From Shewanella dokdonensis (GTDB taxonomy: Bacteria > Pseudomonadota > Gammaproteobacteria > Enterobacterales > Shewanellaceae), in the NCBI RefSeq assembly GCF_018394335.1, contig NZ_CP074572.1, positions 2,728,001 through 2,792,000 of the forward strand: 64,000 nt of DNA, read 5' to 3'. The notes below the pieces were generated by a model, which was not told where the DNA came from, did not search any database, and saw only the letters and a list, made by a program, of their open reading frames with translations. The position numbers were made by a program, and so were the translations under genes. Below, one piece after another: positions 9,697-20,077 of this stretch (positions are counted from its first letter, which is position 1; the number at the start of each line of letters is the position of its first letter).

Positions 9697-11202
9697 TTAG
9701 GCATTCATTTCAGCAATTTTAATTTTCCAGATTTCTGGACCAGTTTGATGGACGTTGTTACCTTCACTGTCCACGGCTACGGTGACTGGCATATCTTCGA
9801 CATCAAATTCGTAGATAGCTTCCATCCCTAAGTCAGCAAACGCAACGGTACGCGCGGCTTTAATAGCTTTGGCGACCAGATACGCAGCACCACCGACGGC
9901 CATCAGATATACCGCCTTATTCTTCTTGATAGATGCTACTGTCGCCGGGCCACGTTCAGCTTTACCGATCATGCCCATCAGGCCAGCCTGTTCCAGCATC
10001 ATGTCAGAGAACTTGTCCATGCGGGTAGAGGTTGTTGGGCCCGCAGGGCCAACCACTTCATCACCAACGGCATCAACAGGGCCAACGTAGTAAATAAAGC
10101 GATTTTGGAAATCTACTGGGAAAGATTCGCCTTTTGCCAGCATGTCCTGAATACGTTTATGGGCAGCGTCACGACCAGTAAGAATCTTGCCTGACAGCAG
10201 CACGGTTTCACCGGCTTTCCATGCAGCAACATCTTCTTTTTCAGTTCGTTAACGTTAACTCGGCGTACGTTGTTACCCACTTCCCAGGTCACTTCTGGCC
10301 AGTCTGCCAGTTTTGGCGGTGTCAGTGTGGCAGGGCCGTTGCCGTCCAGGGTGAAATGCACATGGCGGGTGGCGGCGCAGTTAGGAATGATGCACACTGG
10401 CTTGGACGCCGCGTGAGTTGGCGCGGTCTTGATTTTCACGTCGACGACGGTAGTCACACCACCCAGACCCTGAGCACCAATACCGAGTTTGTTGACGCGG
10501 TCAAAGATGTCCAGACGCAGTTTTTCTTCAGCAGTTTCGGCACCTTTCTCCTGCAATTCCTGAATATCAACCGGTTCCATCAGCGCTTCTTTGGCCATCA
10601 GCGCGGCTTTTTCGGCAGTACCACCGATACCAATCCCCAGCATACCTGGAGGACACCAGCCGGCACCCATCAGCGGTACGGTTTTTCTACCCAAGCGGCG
10701 ATATCATCAGAGGGATTCAGCATCGCCATTTTAGTTTTGTTTTCAGAACCACCGCCTTTGGCGGCGATCATGATGTCAACTTTATCACCCGCAACCATTT
10801 CCACATGCACTACCGCTGGCGCGTTAGTTTTGGTGTTTTTACGGGCGCCCGCTGGATCAGCAACAACAGACTGACGCAGTGGGTTAATGGTGCTGTTATA
10901 GGCACGTTTGGTGCCCTCATCGACCATCTGTTGAACGGTCATATCGCTGTCCCATTGGACATTCATACCGATCTTCACGAAACAGGTCACAATACCGGTA
11001 TCCTGACAGATTGGACGATGACCTTCGGCCGCCATACGCGAGTTGATCAGGATCTGCGCAATGGCATCTTTAGCCGCCTGGTTTTTTCCGCGTAGTAGGC
11101 TTTCTCCATAGCTTTGACGAAATCCAGCGGATGGTAGTAAGAGATATATTGCAGTGCGTCTTCGATACTATCGATGAAGTCCGCTTTTTTGATAATAGTC
11201 AT
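9697..11202 (-). CDS. Class I fumarate hydratase, [4Fe-4S] type (three frame breaks)
   Basis: Fumarase interconverting fumarate and malate. Restoring one A at each of three A/T homopolymers (11082-11087, 10682-10686, 10237-10241) yields a continuous 502-residue protein. Landmarks in order are HRPICQDTG, GGGSENKTKMAML, GAGWCPPG, CIIPNCAATRH, GEVVGPAGPTTSTRMD-like and a C-terminal domain ending KIKIAEMNA. The cysteines in the first and middle segments are expected cluster ligands. The start at 11202 has AGGGA upstream. It lies 64 bases after the DASS transporter gene on the same strand, so the pair likely imports C4-dicarboxylates or malate and makes fumarate for FrdABCD. It could equally be named fumA or fumB. 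Confidence 0.92.
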
Positions 11203-11266
11203 GGCGTTCCCTTTGCTGTTATCAATGAAATACGGGCGTTAGCTCTTCAGTAACGCCCGTTGGTGA

Positions 11267-12670
11267 TTAATAAAGACCGATTACTTTCCACCAGATCCCG
11301 CCGACAACGGCCCAGATGACCAGTTGCAGCAGTCCCATGATGAAGCCCAAGCCCCACCATTTAGGCAGTGATACGTGGCCTGCACCGAACAGAATTGGTG
11401 CGGGGCCAGTACCGTAGTGAGTGACGCCGCCCATCAGGTTAGAAATTACCCCGAAGATAATGGCTGCCATCACGCCAGGTGCGCCCATCTGCACGGCAAC
11501 TGCCAGAAATACTGAGTACAGGGCGGCAACATGCGCAGTGGAAGAGGCGAAAGCGTAGTGGATGTAGTAGTAAAGCAGTGCCAATGCCAGCAGCGCTACC
11601 GGCCAGTCGAGCCCGGTGAGGTTAGCGGCGATACTGCTGCCGAACCACTTGATGAGCCCCAGTTTATTGAGGAAGGTGGCCATCATTACCAGCGCTGAGA
11701 ACCAAGTTAATGTGTTCCAGGCACCTTTCTCTTTCAATACGTCATCCCAGGTCAACACGTTGGCATTCACCAGCAGTACTAAACCGATCATAGCGGCAGT
11801 GGTGCCATGCAGGCCAAAAGAGGGGCCGGCGATCCACAGTGCTATCAAGGCGATGAAAGTACCGAGTGTTACCCACTCAGACATCTTCATCTTGCCCATC
11901 TCGGCCAGCGCTTTTGCGGCAATCTGTGGCGCTTGTGGTGTGGCGGTGATCGAAGGTTTGTTCAGCATATAGGCGAACAGTGGCATTAGCAGCAGACCAA
12001 CAAGACCGGGAACAATGGCGGCTAAGGCCCATTGACCCCAACTGATGTCGATACCCATATCGGCCGCGAGTTTTGCTGCCAGCGGGTTAGCTGCCATCCC
12101 GGTCAGGAACATAGCGCCAGTAATGGTGGTGCCATGGAATACAGTCGTCATCAGGAAGCTGCCAAGCTTGCCAGAAGTACCATCTTCGGCGCGGGAACCG
12201 TAAGCATCAGCCACTGAATTTGCCAGTGGGAAGACAATGCCGCCGGTACGGGCGGTATTGGATGGAATAGCTGGTGCCAGAATAAAATCTGTCATCAATA
12301 AGCCATAGGACAGGGTCAAGGTACGTTTCCCCATCAGGCGCATAAAGATGTAACCGATGCGGGCCCCAAGTCCGCTCTTAATGAACGCTCTGGAAATAAA
12401 GAACGCCATTACAATCAGCCAAATAGTGGTATTAGAGAAGCCTGTCATCGCTTCTTTAATGGATAAGGTTCCAGTGACGGCGGTAGCTGTGATACCGCAG
12501 ATAGCCACGGCCCCCATGGGAATAGGTTCTAGGATCAGTCCCAGCACAGTGGCAATGAAGATCGCCAACAGATGCCAGGCCTTAGGATCAACACTGGCAG
12601 GCGCAGGCGTCAGCCAGATACCAACGGCTACAACCAGGATTATTAGCCATGAGATGATTTTTTTATTCAT
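11267..12670 (-). CDS. DASS-family dicarboxylate/anion transporter (CitT/TtdT-like)
   Basis: A 467-residue polytopic membrane protein of the divalent anion:sodium symporter family. It has about 12 hydrophobic helices and the family segments PIPMGAVAICG, NTTIWLIVMAFFISRAF and SNTARTGGIVFPL. Relatives are citrate/succinate or tartrate/succinate antiporters. Placement directly before a fumarase gene and convergent to frd-dcuSR argues for a C4-dicarboxylate or malate/succinate exchanger. I use the ATG at 12670; an in-frame TTG at 12682 would add four residues. Confidence 0.88.
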   Translation of the reverse strand: MNKKIISWLIILVVAVGIWLTPAPASVDPKAWHLLAIFIATVLGLILEPIPMGAVAICGITATAVTGTLSIKEAMTGFSNTTIWLIVMAFFISRAFIKSGLGARIGYIFMRLMGKRTLTLSYGLLMTDFILAPAIPSNTARTGGIVFPLANSVADAYGSRAEDGTSGKLGSFLMTTVFHGTTITGAMFLTGMAANPLAAKLAADMGIDISWGQWALAAIVPGLVGLLLMPLFAYMLNKPSITATPQAPQIAAKALAEMGKMKMSEWVTLGTFIALIALWIAGPSFGLHGTTAAMIGLVLLVNANVLTWDDVLKEKGAWNTLTWFSALVMMATFLNKLGLIKWFGSSIAANLTGLDWPVALLALALLYYYIHYAFASSTAHVAALYSVFLAVAVQMGAPGVMAAIIFGVISNLMGGVTHYGTGPAPILFGAGHVSLPKWWGLGFIMGLLQLVIWAVVGGIWWKVIGLY

Positions 12671-13054
12671 GGTAAGCACCAATTTTAATTAATAGGATTA
12701 TTGCGTTTAACTTGGTAAAAATTACTTTTGTCGTGGGTTATTACCTGAGTTACGGGAATAACATTAACTGAAAACCAAATTAAAATTGGCGAGGGGAATT
12801 CATATGTAACTTTGTTTGTTTTTTGCCTTTTAACTCGTTTTGTAACTTATAAAAGCTTATGTAAGATATTATTTTTAAATTGTAATTATATGATAAATAT
12901 ATAATTTAAATTGTGCGGTTATTTTTTGGTGAAGTATCTATTGGTTAGTAATTACATTTTTTTAAAATTATATATTACTTATATTAATATGGGTATTTAT
13001 GGCAGCTAATATTTGACGGACATCCTATCGAATGCTCATTTTTGATAATTATAT
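12671..13054. other. AT-rich intergenic region, transporter promoter
   Basis: These 384 bases are strongly AT-rich and have no gene. The part nearest 12670 must contain the promoter for the leftward transporter-fumarase operon. I see no convincing FNR or CRP site. The IS5-family relic begins at 13055. Confidence 0.5.
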
Positions 13055-14094
13055 GGCGTTGTTGACTAAATCCTTTTGAACCATTTCAGCCAACAGTGAT
13101 CAGATCTTTCAGTACAGACTGACAGAGAGGCATCATGGGTAAAGCTAAGCACCGCATCACTCACTAACCTGAGTACAACCAGAGTTTGCACAATCGCGGC
13201 TCATTAACCTTTGGGATTGATATGAAGCAGCCATCAAAGGCTGGCTATGCCATCAGCATCATGGTGGTCAGGGACGCGGCTTTCAGTTTACTGACCAAGC
13301 GATTGAGCCGCTCTGATGCTGAAAAGCGTTTTTAGCTTGTCGCTGCGAGCCACTGAAGGGTTTATTAATTCCTTGTTTCAATTAATGGATGTTCCCTTGG
13401 CTTCACCGGACTATAGCTGCATCAGCAAGCGAGCTAAACTAAAACCGTCAACATGGCTTATCGCTTGCCAAGCTGTGGCACTGTTGCCCATGTTGTTATC
13501 GATGCCACAGCCCTTAAGGTCTTTGGCGAAGGCGAGTGGGAACCCCGTAAGCATGGCAAAGAAAAGCGCCGGGCCATCGATGCAAAGACTCATGCCATTA
13601 TTGCGGCAGAAGTTAGCCTCGAAAGCGTGGCCGACAATGAAGTGCTGGGCACCTTACTCAAGCCACTTCGCCGTCACATCGAACAAGTGTCTGCCGATGG
13701 CGTGTATGACACCAAAGCTTGCCATAAGCTACTCAAAAATAGATGCATAAAGGCAGTAATACCCCCGAGGTCGAATACAAGGTACTGGTCCGAAGGGGCA
13801 TATCCGCAATGAAGCTGTTGATGCACTGAAAGCAGGTTGTCTATCGGAGTGGAAGCAGCAACATGAGTACGGGAAAAGGTCACTGGCAGAAACCGCGATG
13901 TACCGTTACAAGCAACTGATAAGCCCGAAACTGAGTCTGCAAGATTACAATGCCCAGGTTGGCGAAGCCTTGGCTGGCGTAAAGGCAATGAACAAAATGC
14001 TGAGCCTGGGTATGCCTTCTCGGGGAGTAAGTCGTTAAACCGTGCAATGGCTTGGGACTGTTGCAACTCGTGCAATTATTTGATCAACAACGCT
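13055..14094 (+). mobile_element. Decayed IS5-family insertion sequence
   Basis: A 1.04-kb element with matching ends: GGCGTTGTTGACTAAAT at 13055 and, inverted, AGCGTTGTTGATCAAAT ending at 14094. It contains one broken transposase. The bases flanking the ends do not form an obvious target duplication, which fits an old insertion. It separates the fumarate module from the TonB receptor. Confidence 0.85.
13135..14038 (+). pseudogene. IS5-family transposase, inactive
   Basis: The transposase begins MGKAKHRITH and hits a stop at codon 11, where relatives have a tryptophan. Further family segments then appear in several frames: SPDYSCISKRAK (near 13410), VIDATALKVFGEGEW and EVSLESVADNEVLGTLLKPL (13494-13680), then AETAMYRYKQL and GEALAGVKAMNKM up to the stop at 14036-14038. 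About nine residues seem missing after GKEKRR compared with relatives. Unlike the other interrupted genes here, it has a true nonsense codon as well as several shifts, so I call it genuinely dead. Confidence 0.9.
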
Positions 14095-14210
14095 GTTTTG
14101 TATATGTAATTGTTTCAAAATGTAATAATTGAAAATCAATTAAAACAATACATTAAGTTTTGATCTTGCTTGTCGACAACTATCTTATTACCTGTTGAGT
14201 ATTTATATTG

Positions 14211-14239
14211 TTGACAATGTTAACCTCATTTTGGATTAT
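14211..14239 (+). promoter_or_regulatory. Predicted sigma-70 promoter of the TonB receptor gene
   Basis: A perfect -35 TTGACA (14211-14216) and a -10-like GATTAT (14234-14239) are spaced by 17 bases. They lie about 92 bases ahead of the ATG at 14332. Confidence 0.5.
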
Positions 14240-14331
14240 CGTTGTGAAAATGCGATTATTGTGAATCCATAGAACAAAATAATGGAACGACAGAGGCATT
14301 TTTTAGATAACATTGTCAAGGGAGACTAAGT

Positions 14332-17188
14332 ATGATTTCCGTTAGTTTAACAGCCAAGGCTGTACGCCGAGGTCTGTTTGCTGCTGCTGTATCGAGTGTA
14401 GCATTCACCTCACTGTCATTTGCGGCTGATGAAGCTGCTCAAAATGATCAATCACAGAAAGAATCTGATAAAATTGAAAAAATTGAAGTAACAGGTTCTA
14501 AATTACCCCCGATGGGGACTATTTCTGCTACACCGCTTACTGTTATCGGCAAAGATCAAATTGTTGCAATGGGGATTGTTAACGTCGGAGACTTGTTAAA
14601 CAAGATGCCTCAATCAACAGTGGGTTTATCACCAGAAAGTTCAACCGGCACTATCTTTGCAAGTGGTCTTAACCAGACAGATTTGCGTGGGCTTGGTTCA
14701 TCAAGAACTCTGGTATTGTTAAATGGTCGTAGATTTGTTGGCGGGAGTGCTGGGGACACAGCTGTTGATCTTAACAACATTCCATCAACCATGATTGACC
14801 GAGTTGAGATTGTTACTGGTGGTGCATCAGCTGTGTATGGTTCTGATGCGATTGCTGGGGTCGTTAACATAATTACCCGAAAAGAGACCGATGGTCTTGA
14901 GTTAGATGCATCCTACACTCAACCTGAGCAAAGTGGTGGGGAGAAGTCCCAATATTCATTTGCTTATGGTACCAATTTTGCGCAAGAGCGCGGTCATGTG
15001 ATGTTCAGTGCAGTATTTGCCAAAGAAAAAGGTGTTATGGCTACTGATCGTGACTACACGAAAAATCCTGTTTATACCATGTATAACCCGGCGTACACCG
15101 CAGATAACGATGAACCTCGCAGAATCACGTATACTGGCCGCCGTAAGCTGAACTGGATTAGTGAAGGGGGTATTCTGGAATGATGCTGGTGATACTTACT
15201 CATGGGATAAAAATGGGACTTTCCACCCGTTTGATATGGGAGATGGGGTATTAGAAGGCCCAGGAACCAATGGTAACTATTGTACAGGTGACTGTGAAGG
15301 CTATGATCCAGTCAATTACACTCAGCTACGTATTCCATTGGAACGTCAGGTTTATAACCTTAACGCAGACTATCAAGTCAATGATCATTTAAGATTATTC
15401 ACAGAACTGACCTATTCTCATTATACTGCCGATGGTATCTCTAGTCCGGTATTCCATCAGGGAGTAGAAGTTTCATCAGAAAACCCATTCTTGTCAGATG
15501 AAGCTCGTGCCATCATTGATGCTGATGGTGGAAGTGCTTACATATACCGTATGGATACAGAGTTTGGTGATCGTACCTACAATCAGAAACGTGAAACTAA
15601 ACGCGCATTGATTGGTGCTGATGGTTATATCGGTGACTGGAACTACAGCGTGTTCTATCAAGAAGGTCGCTTAGATCAGGATACTCATTGGTATGGTCAG
15701 GTGTATGATGATAACTACCTCCTGGCAATTGATGCGGTGAGTGATGGTAGTGGTAACATTGTCTGCCGAGATCAATCTAATGGTTGTCAACCACTAAATA
15801 TCTTTGGTGAAGGTCAGGCAAGTCAGGCTGCCATTGATTGGGTTTCTGCTTCAGCATACCGTAAAGCTGATGCTAAGCAGAAAAATGCTGGTTTTACGTT
15901 TACTGGTCCAGTGTATGAATTACCAGCTGGTCCCGTGAATGTTGCGCTTTCTGGTGAGTGGCGTCGTGAAGAAGCTAGTACAGAACCAGATGCAAATATG
16001 CAAGAAGGACGAATTTTCGGTAACCAGTCACTTGGATACTCTGGTGCCTATGAAGTTAATGAATGGGCCGCTGAGGTTTCTGTACCATTGGTTGAAGATG
16101 TTTTCCTGATGAAGCAGGTTGGTGTTGAAATGGCCTATCGTTACATGGATTACACCTCCGTTGGCAATAATGATGCGTGGAAACTGGGCTTGAACTGGGC
16201 TGTTACAGATGATCTGAAGTTGCGTGCAACCAAATCTAAATCTGTTCGTGCACCGTCAGTGGAAGAACTATATCAGGCTGCTGGTCAGACATACGAAAGT
16301 TTCACCGATGTGTGTGACGCAAATAATATCGATGCTGGTGATTCCCCATATCGCAAACAGAACTGTCAGGCTGTAGGGCTACCAGAAGGTTGGAGTGCTT
16401 CCGACGATTGGTACCATTCTAACCACCCTGGTTACAATGCTGGTAATGCAGATCTGAAGGAAGAAACCTCTGATGCTTGGACGATGGGATTTGTATATAC
16501 ACCATCCTTCCTTGAAAACTTTAGTTTGACTGCTGACTGGTGGAGTTTCGATATTGCTAATGCCATTACATCTATTGGTGTGGGAACAGCGGTGAAGTAT
16601 TGTTATGACTCAGAAAGTTTGGATAATCCATATTGTTCGTTGTTCACTCGTGATGCGAGCGGTGATATTGTCAGCTTTGTTCAGAGTCCTATTAACGTAG
16701 CTACCTATAAGACTAAAGGTCTAGATATTGAAGCTAACTACTCATATGATACTGAATCTATGGGTCTGTTCAGCTTTAACTTAATTGCCACTTATTTGGA
16801 TGACTGGCGTTATAACCCAACTGGATTCGCCTCCGATTTAGATGTCTACGTCGGTGAATATACAGATCCTCGCTGGAAAGGACGTTTTACAGCGGGTTGG
16901 CACTATGCCGATTGGTCTGTTAGCGCAATTGCTAGCTATCGTGGTAGTGGTGTTTTAGATAACGACTATACAGCTAAGGACGTTAGTTACAATAATATCC
17001 CGTCTCAGACATTATGGGATATGTCAGCGAAGTATCAGATAAATGATGATCTGCAGGTTAGGTTCGGGGTGTTGAACGTATTTGATCAAGAGCCACCTCG
17101 TAATCCATACACCTATGATAATAGCGATGGTTATTATGATACTAATGGTCGCTCATTCTTTGCTGGTATTAACTATACCTTCCGTTAA
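14332..17188 (+). CDS. TonB-dependent outer-membrane receptor (frame break)
   Basis: With the frame repaired this is a 951-residue receptor. It has a signal peptide ending ...SLSFAA, a plug domain at about 50-180 (QTDLRGLGSSRTLVLLNGRR, GGASAVYGSDAIAGVVNII) and a long beta-barrel ending in FFAGINYTFR. The ribosome binding site GGGAG precedes the ATG. The frame changes in the G5 run at 15166-15170; one extra G (or two missing) explains it. It belongs to the large-barrel group often used for peptides, oligosaccharides or other carbon sources, but its ligand cannot be read from the sequence. Its neighbours give no substrate clue. It appears more AT-rich than the fumarate genes. Confidence 0.9.
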
Positions 17189-17672
17189 GAAGAGCGTACG
17201 AGAGCGCTGAGTTAGGCTCGCGTTGTTGAATAAAACTCCTGTGTAATAACACGGGAGTTTTTTCTCATCTTATAAATTATCCATCGGATAAGGAGCGCGT
17301 TTGAGAAGAGCTATACCAAAGAATGCTAACGCTAGAGGTATCCGTTTGTAATCTGCAAATAAAAAAGAGATAAATGGTATACGTGAATACCGTTTCTAGG
17401 AAAGTTCCTTTTGTGGACTCAGTTAGAATGGTGAAATAGATTGTAAATATTTCTAAAAATGTCGGATCCTCAACAGAAATAAGCTTAGGTTCGTAAGCAA
17501 TTATTAAGTCGAATTAACACGTTAATTTAAAATAGATCTTCAAAAGATTATATTTACAGTACTATATGCTGATGATTCAATAAAATAGAAGGTTTCTAGT
17601 CGGAAATGTCGCTTTTCGTTCTATCTGCATACGACTAAGCTGGTAGCCAGTTACCACTATCAGGAGACATTC
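17189..17672. other. Intergenic region after the TonB receptor gene
   Basis: About 480 bases. A terminator lies at 17232-17263. The remaining 400 bases are AT-rich with no convincing gene. A good ribosome binding site (AGGAGA) at the right edge serves the pirin gene. Confidence 0.5.
17232..17263 (+). terminator. Intrinsic terminator of the TonB receptor gene
   Basis: AAAACTCCTGTGT (17232-17244) pairs with ACACGGGAGTTTT (17249-17261) with one G-T pair. The loop is four bases and T6 overlaps the end of the stem. Confidence 0.9.
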
Positions 17673-18517
17673 ATGAAAGTCATACAACAGCTACGGGCAC
17701 AGCCCAGTCGCGATGGCGATGGTGTTAATATCATGCGGGTTGCTGATTTCCAGCGGTTAGCGCTGGATCCTTATTTGATGTTGGATGAGATCCGCTCGGA
17801 CGATGCGAAAGATTATATCGGTGGCTTTCCGCCGCATCCCCACCGTGGCATGGAAACCTTTACCTATATCCGTAAAGGGGTTTTGAACACCGGGATCAAC
17901 TGGGCAATGTGCGGGCTATCCGTGCCGGGAAAGTGCAATGGATGAGCACTGGGCGTGGTGTGATCCATTCTGAAATGCCGTTGGCTGACGCTAATAGCGG
18001 GCTGCATGGTTTCCAGATATGGCTCAACATGCCAGCCAAGGACAAGATGCGTCATCCGCAGTATCAAGACTCAGGCACTAGTGAGCACTCAAGGCTCTCT
18101 GATGGTCAGGGGCAGCTGTATTTGCTGGCGGGACATTGGCAATATGGCAACGAGCAAGCCGATGCGCCGTTAATGGGGCTGGCTGCTGGTGCTGCGATTG
18201 CCGATCTGACATTACCGGCAGGAGCATCGTCTCAACTCGATTTGTCACAATTCAGCACTGTGGCATTGTATCTGTACCAAGGGCAGTTGCAGCTCCCTAA
18301 TGGTGGCACGGTGAATGCCGGTAATATGTTACTGCTAGACCCTCAGGAGCCGTTGCAGTTGCGTGCGGCTGATACCAGCGCTGGCATGCTGTTGTTAGCG
18401 GGCAATGCCATTGGTGAAAAAGTGGTACAGATGGGGCCGTTTGTGATGAATACCCAAGCAGAAATCATGCAGGCCATCAACGATTATCAGAGTGGTCAGT
18501 TTGGTGAAATCGTGTGA
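17673..18517 (+). CDS. Pirin-family protein (frame break)
   Basis: A bicupin protein, 281 residues after adding one base. The N-terminal cupin holds the metal-binding FPPHPHRGMETFTYI segment, and the region after the break reads VQWMSTGRGVIHSEMP, both pirin hallmarks. The frame breaks near 17888: an extra C would restore LNHRDQLGNVRAIRAG, the expected sequence carrying another histidine ligand. Pirins bind iron; some act as quercetinases, others as redox-sensing regulators. The function here is unassigned. It has its own strong ribosome binding site and is transcribed toward the M50 peptidase gene. Confidence 0.9.
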
Positions 18518-18567
18518 TGACTAAAGTAACAAGACCGGAATTTCTGGTCTTGTTACTCCGGTTACGG

Positions 18568-19651
18568 CTAGCTTTGCAGAATTTGCAGTGGCAATCCTAG
18601 CATGTCATCACCGCTGCCTGCTAAATGCCAAATAACGCCAACCAGCGCAATCACGGTAACTAGATACCAAGTGGCCGAGACAATCTGGCCATAGCGATCC
18701 AGCGGGATCAAATGGCTGTTGAGCCGTTGTTTCCACTCAGCAATGATCTCCAATCCACCAATGGCTAGCAGGAATCCCAGTAGCGTCAGCCCCAAACGGT
18801 AACTGAGGTAAACGCCTAGCACTAGGCCCGCACAACAGATCAGTAAACCAATGATGCGATTTTGGGAAAAACTGATGCTCTTGATGGCATGACCCCCATC
18901 AAGCGGCAGCACGGGTAACAGGTTGAACAGGTTTAGCAATGCGTTGAAACCTGCCAACGCTGCAAAAAATGGATTGGCGGTCAGGTGATAGACCACCAGC
19001 GCTGCCAGTGACAGTAACAAGCCGAAAAATGGCCCCATCAGCGAAATGACCACATCTTGCCAGCGGGTGTTGATCTTATCATCTGATAATGCCAGCCCCC
19101 ATGAAGGGGATAAGGTAGATGCCCTTGGTTTTCATCCCAAAGTATTTCATTGCCCGGATATGGCCATACTCGTGAAACATCAGGCATGCCAGCAGCGCCA
19201 GGGCAAATTGGAACGAGAATAACCAGGAATATGCCGCAATGCTGGCGCCTGCCAGCACCACTTTAATCACCTTGGCACTTTTGAACAGCTTAAATAACAA
19301 TGACAGCAGACCCAAGGTGCCGGGTTTGGTGGCTTTAGCCTGTGGCGGTGGCGTTTGGCGCTCCATATCTTTTTCTGTACGACGGCCTTCGGCACAGATG
19401 TTATCGTCAACTTGCAATCGGTAATCCAGCACAAAGGGTTGCCAGCGTACATCTGTTTCAAGACGCACTTCTAAAGGCTGGGGTTTACCTTGCTGATGCA
19501 GTTGAAATACATGGACTTTTAACCCTTCACTGTCGCTGCTCGCTGCCTTTTGTGAAACCAGTTGGTCATCCCAAAAAAGTTGCTGCCAACCCGCCAGAGA
19601 ACCTTCCAAGCGTAGTGGTTTCCCGAGGCATTCAATATTTAATAATTCCAT
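18568..19651 (-). CDS. M50 site-2-protease-like membrane metallopeptidase (frame break)
   Basis: With the frame repaired, a protein of about 360 residues. The first 110 residues are soluble. Transmembrane helices follow, with the zinc motif HEYGH at 160-164 and the third-ligand motif LPVLPLDGGH further on, both diagnostic of M50 peptidases. The break lies in the C5 run at 19096-19100 (one extra base or two missing), just after LIPFMG. Site-2-type proteases cut within the membrane; the substrate of this one is unknown. An N-terminal soluble domain of this kind is unusual compared with RseP, which has PDZ domains. Confidence 0.85.
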
Positions 19652-19714
19652 GACATTCCGTCATCCGATAACTTGAGGGCGATTATGCACATTGATGCGC
19701 CAGAACAGAAGTGT

Positions 19715-20077
19715 TTACCGTAGCGATTTGACGAATTGCAGCGCTTCGGCAATAGAACTGAGCTGTAGTTTGCTGATGCAGCAGTTGCCGTCAACCACTG
19801 CATGCGCTTGTATTAGTTGCTGTAATTCATGCAATTGGATAGTGCCGGACATGTGCCATTGCGGTTGTTTATGGTGGAATGTCAGCACCCAGATTGTTCC
19901 CGTACTATCGAGTAATCTGTCCCCGGGGTTAAGCAAATAAGCCGCGGTCAGTTGCTGCGCCCAGGCTTGTTTATTCTCCAGATAAAGCAACTCATCAACG
20001 CCTTGCTGCTGCAATAGTGCCGGCCAGTGGGGCGCTGATGTTACTTCAGTTGCTTCAATTGCGGTTACTGTAGTCAA
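19715..20077 (-). CDS. DUF4144-like small protein
   Basis: A protein of about 120 residues with a WPALLQQQGVDELLYL start and an acidic, Gln-rich body. It resembles the small DUF4144 family of Shewanella and relatives, whose function is unknown. It overlaps the 3' end of the FapA-like gene. The start is uncertain: I chose TTG at 20077, but ATG at 20119 is in frame and would overlap more. Coupling to the upstream gene is likely. Confidence 0.55.
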   Translation of the reverse strand: MTTVTAIEATEVTSAPHWPALLQQQGVDELLYLENKQAWAQQLTAAYLLNPGDRLLDSTGTIWVLTFHHKQPQWHMSGTIQLHELQQLIQAHAVVDGNCCISKLQLSSIAEALQFVKSLR

